Below, piece by piece: positions 62,495-64,000 of a stretch of 64,000 bases of DNA. Each line of letters begins with the position of its first letter. Position 1 is the first letter of the stretch. The position numbers and the translations under genes are program-made. The stretch covers positions 580,368 to 644,367 of the forward strand of contig NZ_JACRVF010000002.1 in the NCBI RefSeq assembly GCF_014306105.1, in the 5' to 3' direction. The notes beneath the pieces were generated by a model. That model worked only from the letters and a program-made list of their open reading frames with translations, was not told the origin of the DNA and made no database searches. Source of the DNA: Pontibacter cellulosilyticus. GTDB taxonomy: Bacteria; Bacteroidota; Bacteroidia; Cytophagales; Hymenobacteraceae.

Positions 62495-64000
<1,506 letters not shown>

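Overview
The window looks like a chromosomal segment of a Bacteroidota bacterium of the order Cytophagales, most likely Hymenobacteraceae and close to Pontibacter. The taxon is inferred from family content: PorT- and PorE-type proteins, TonB-dependent receptors with carboxypeptidase-regulatory N-termini, DUF5606, OmpA/PD40 proteins, a separate atpD locus, TAnnTTTG promoter boxes, and almost no Shine-Dalgarno sequences. There is no rRNA, CRISPR array, prophage or recognisable transposase. One tRNA gene, tRNA-Gln(TTG), is present.

Layout. 1-3.3 kb is the end of a surface-polysaccharide cluster (sugar aminotransferase cut by the window edge, Wzx-like flippase, GT2 glycosyltransferase). 3.5-8 kb holds an acyl-ACP desaturase, a DUF427 protein, and a VWA plus AAA+ pair. 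8-16 kb is mostly minus strand: ketopantoate reductase, CPBP protease, subtilase, SRPBCC protein, a block of small orphan membrane genes, a dicarboxylate/glutamate symporter with a structured intergenic region, and a cyclophilin. 16-30 kb is mainly metabolism and housekeeping: fasciclin lipoprotein, SDR, rsgA-waaA, GNAT-methyltransferase, aldehyde dehydrogenase, PerR-like regulator with peroxiredoxin, enoyl-CoA hydratase, aspartokinase, fructose-bisphosphatase, DUF5606, TonB-like protein and engB. 30-36 kb joins two paralogous TPR/PD40 proteins (one with OmpA, PorE-like) to an ubiE-porT-SDR operon, so this is a gliding/type IX secretion neighbourhood. 36-47.5 kb is an envelope region: two outer-membrane barrel receptors, two tandem lipoproteins with a possible kinase-like core, and a LamG/OmpA protein. 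47.7-64 kb is housekeeping: typA, msrB, DUF3050, metG, an MFS transporter, the conserved prs-rplY-pth block, tRNA-Gln, an S9 peptidase, and the start of atpD, which runs off the end.

The most unusual signal is at word level. The heptamer AAGTATA/TATACTT occurs at about 135 places by hand count, roughly twelve times the number expected from base composition. It occurs in all reading frames, on both strands, in genes and spacers. A one-base variant, AAGTATG/CATACTT, is also frequent. Several strongly conserved genes (typA, atpD, fbp, prs, the AAA+ pair) lack it. Other points of interest are a candidate small RNA or leader with interlocking helices near 15.0 kb, two 19-bp Fur-like operators 60 bp apart before a receptor gene, and two MITE-like intergenic repeats. 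Counts, promoters and structures were read by eye and not computed.
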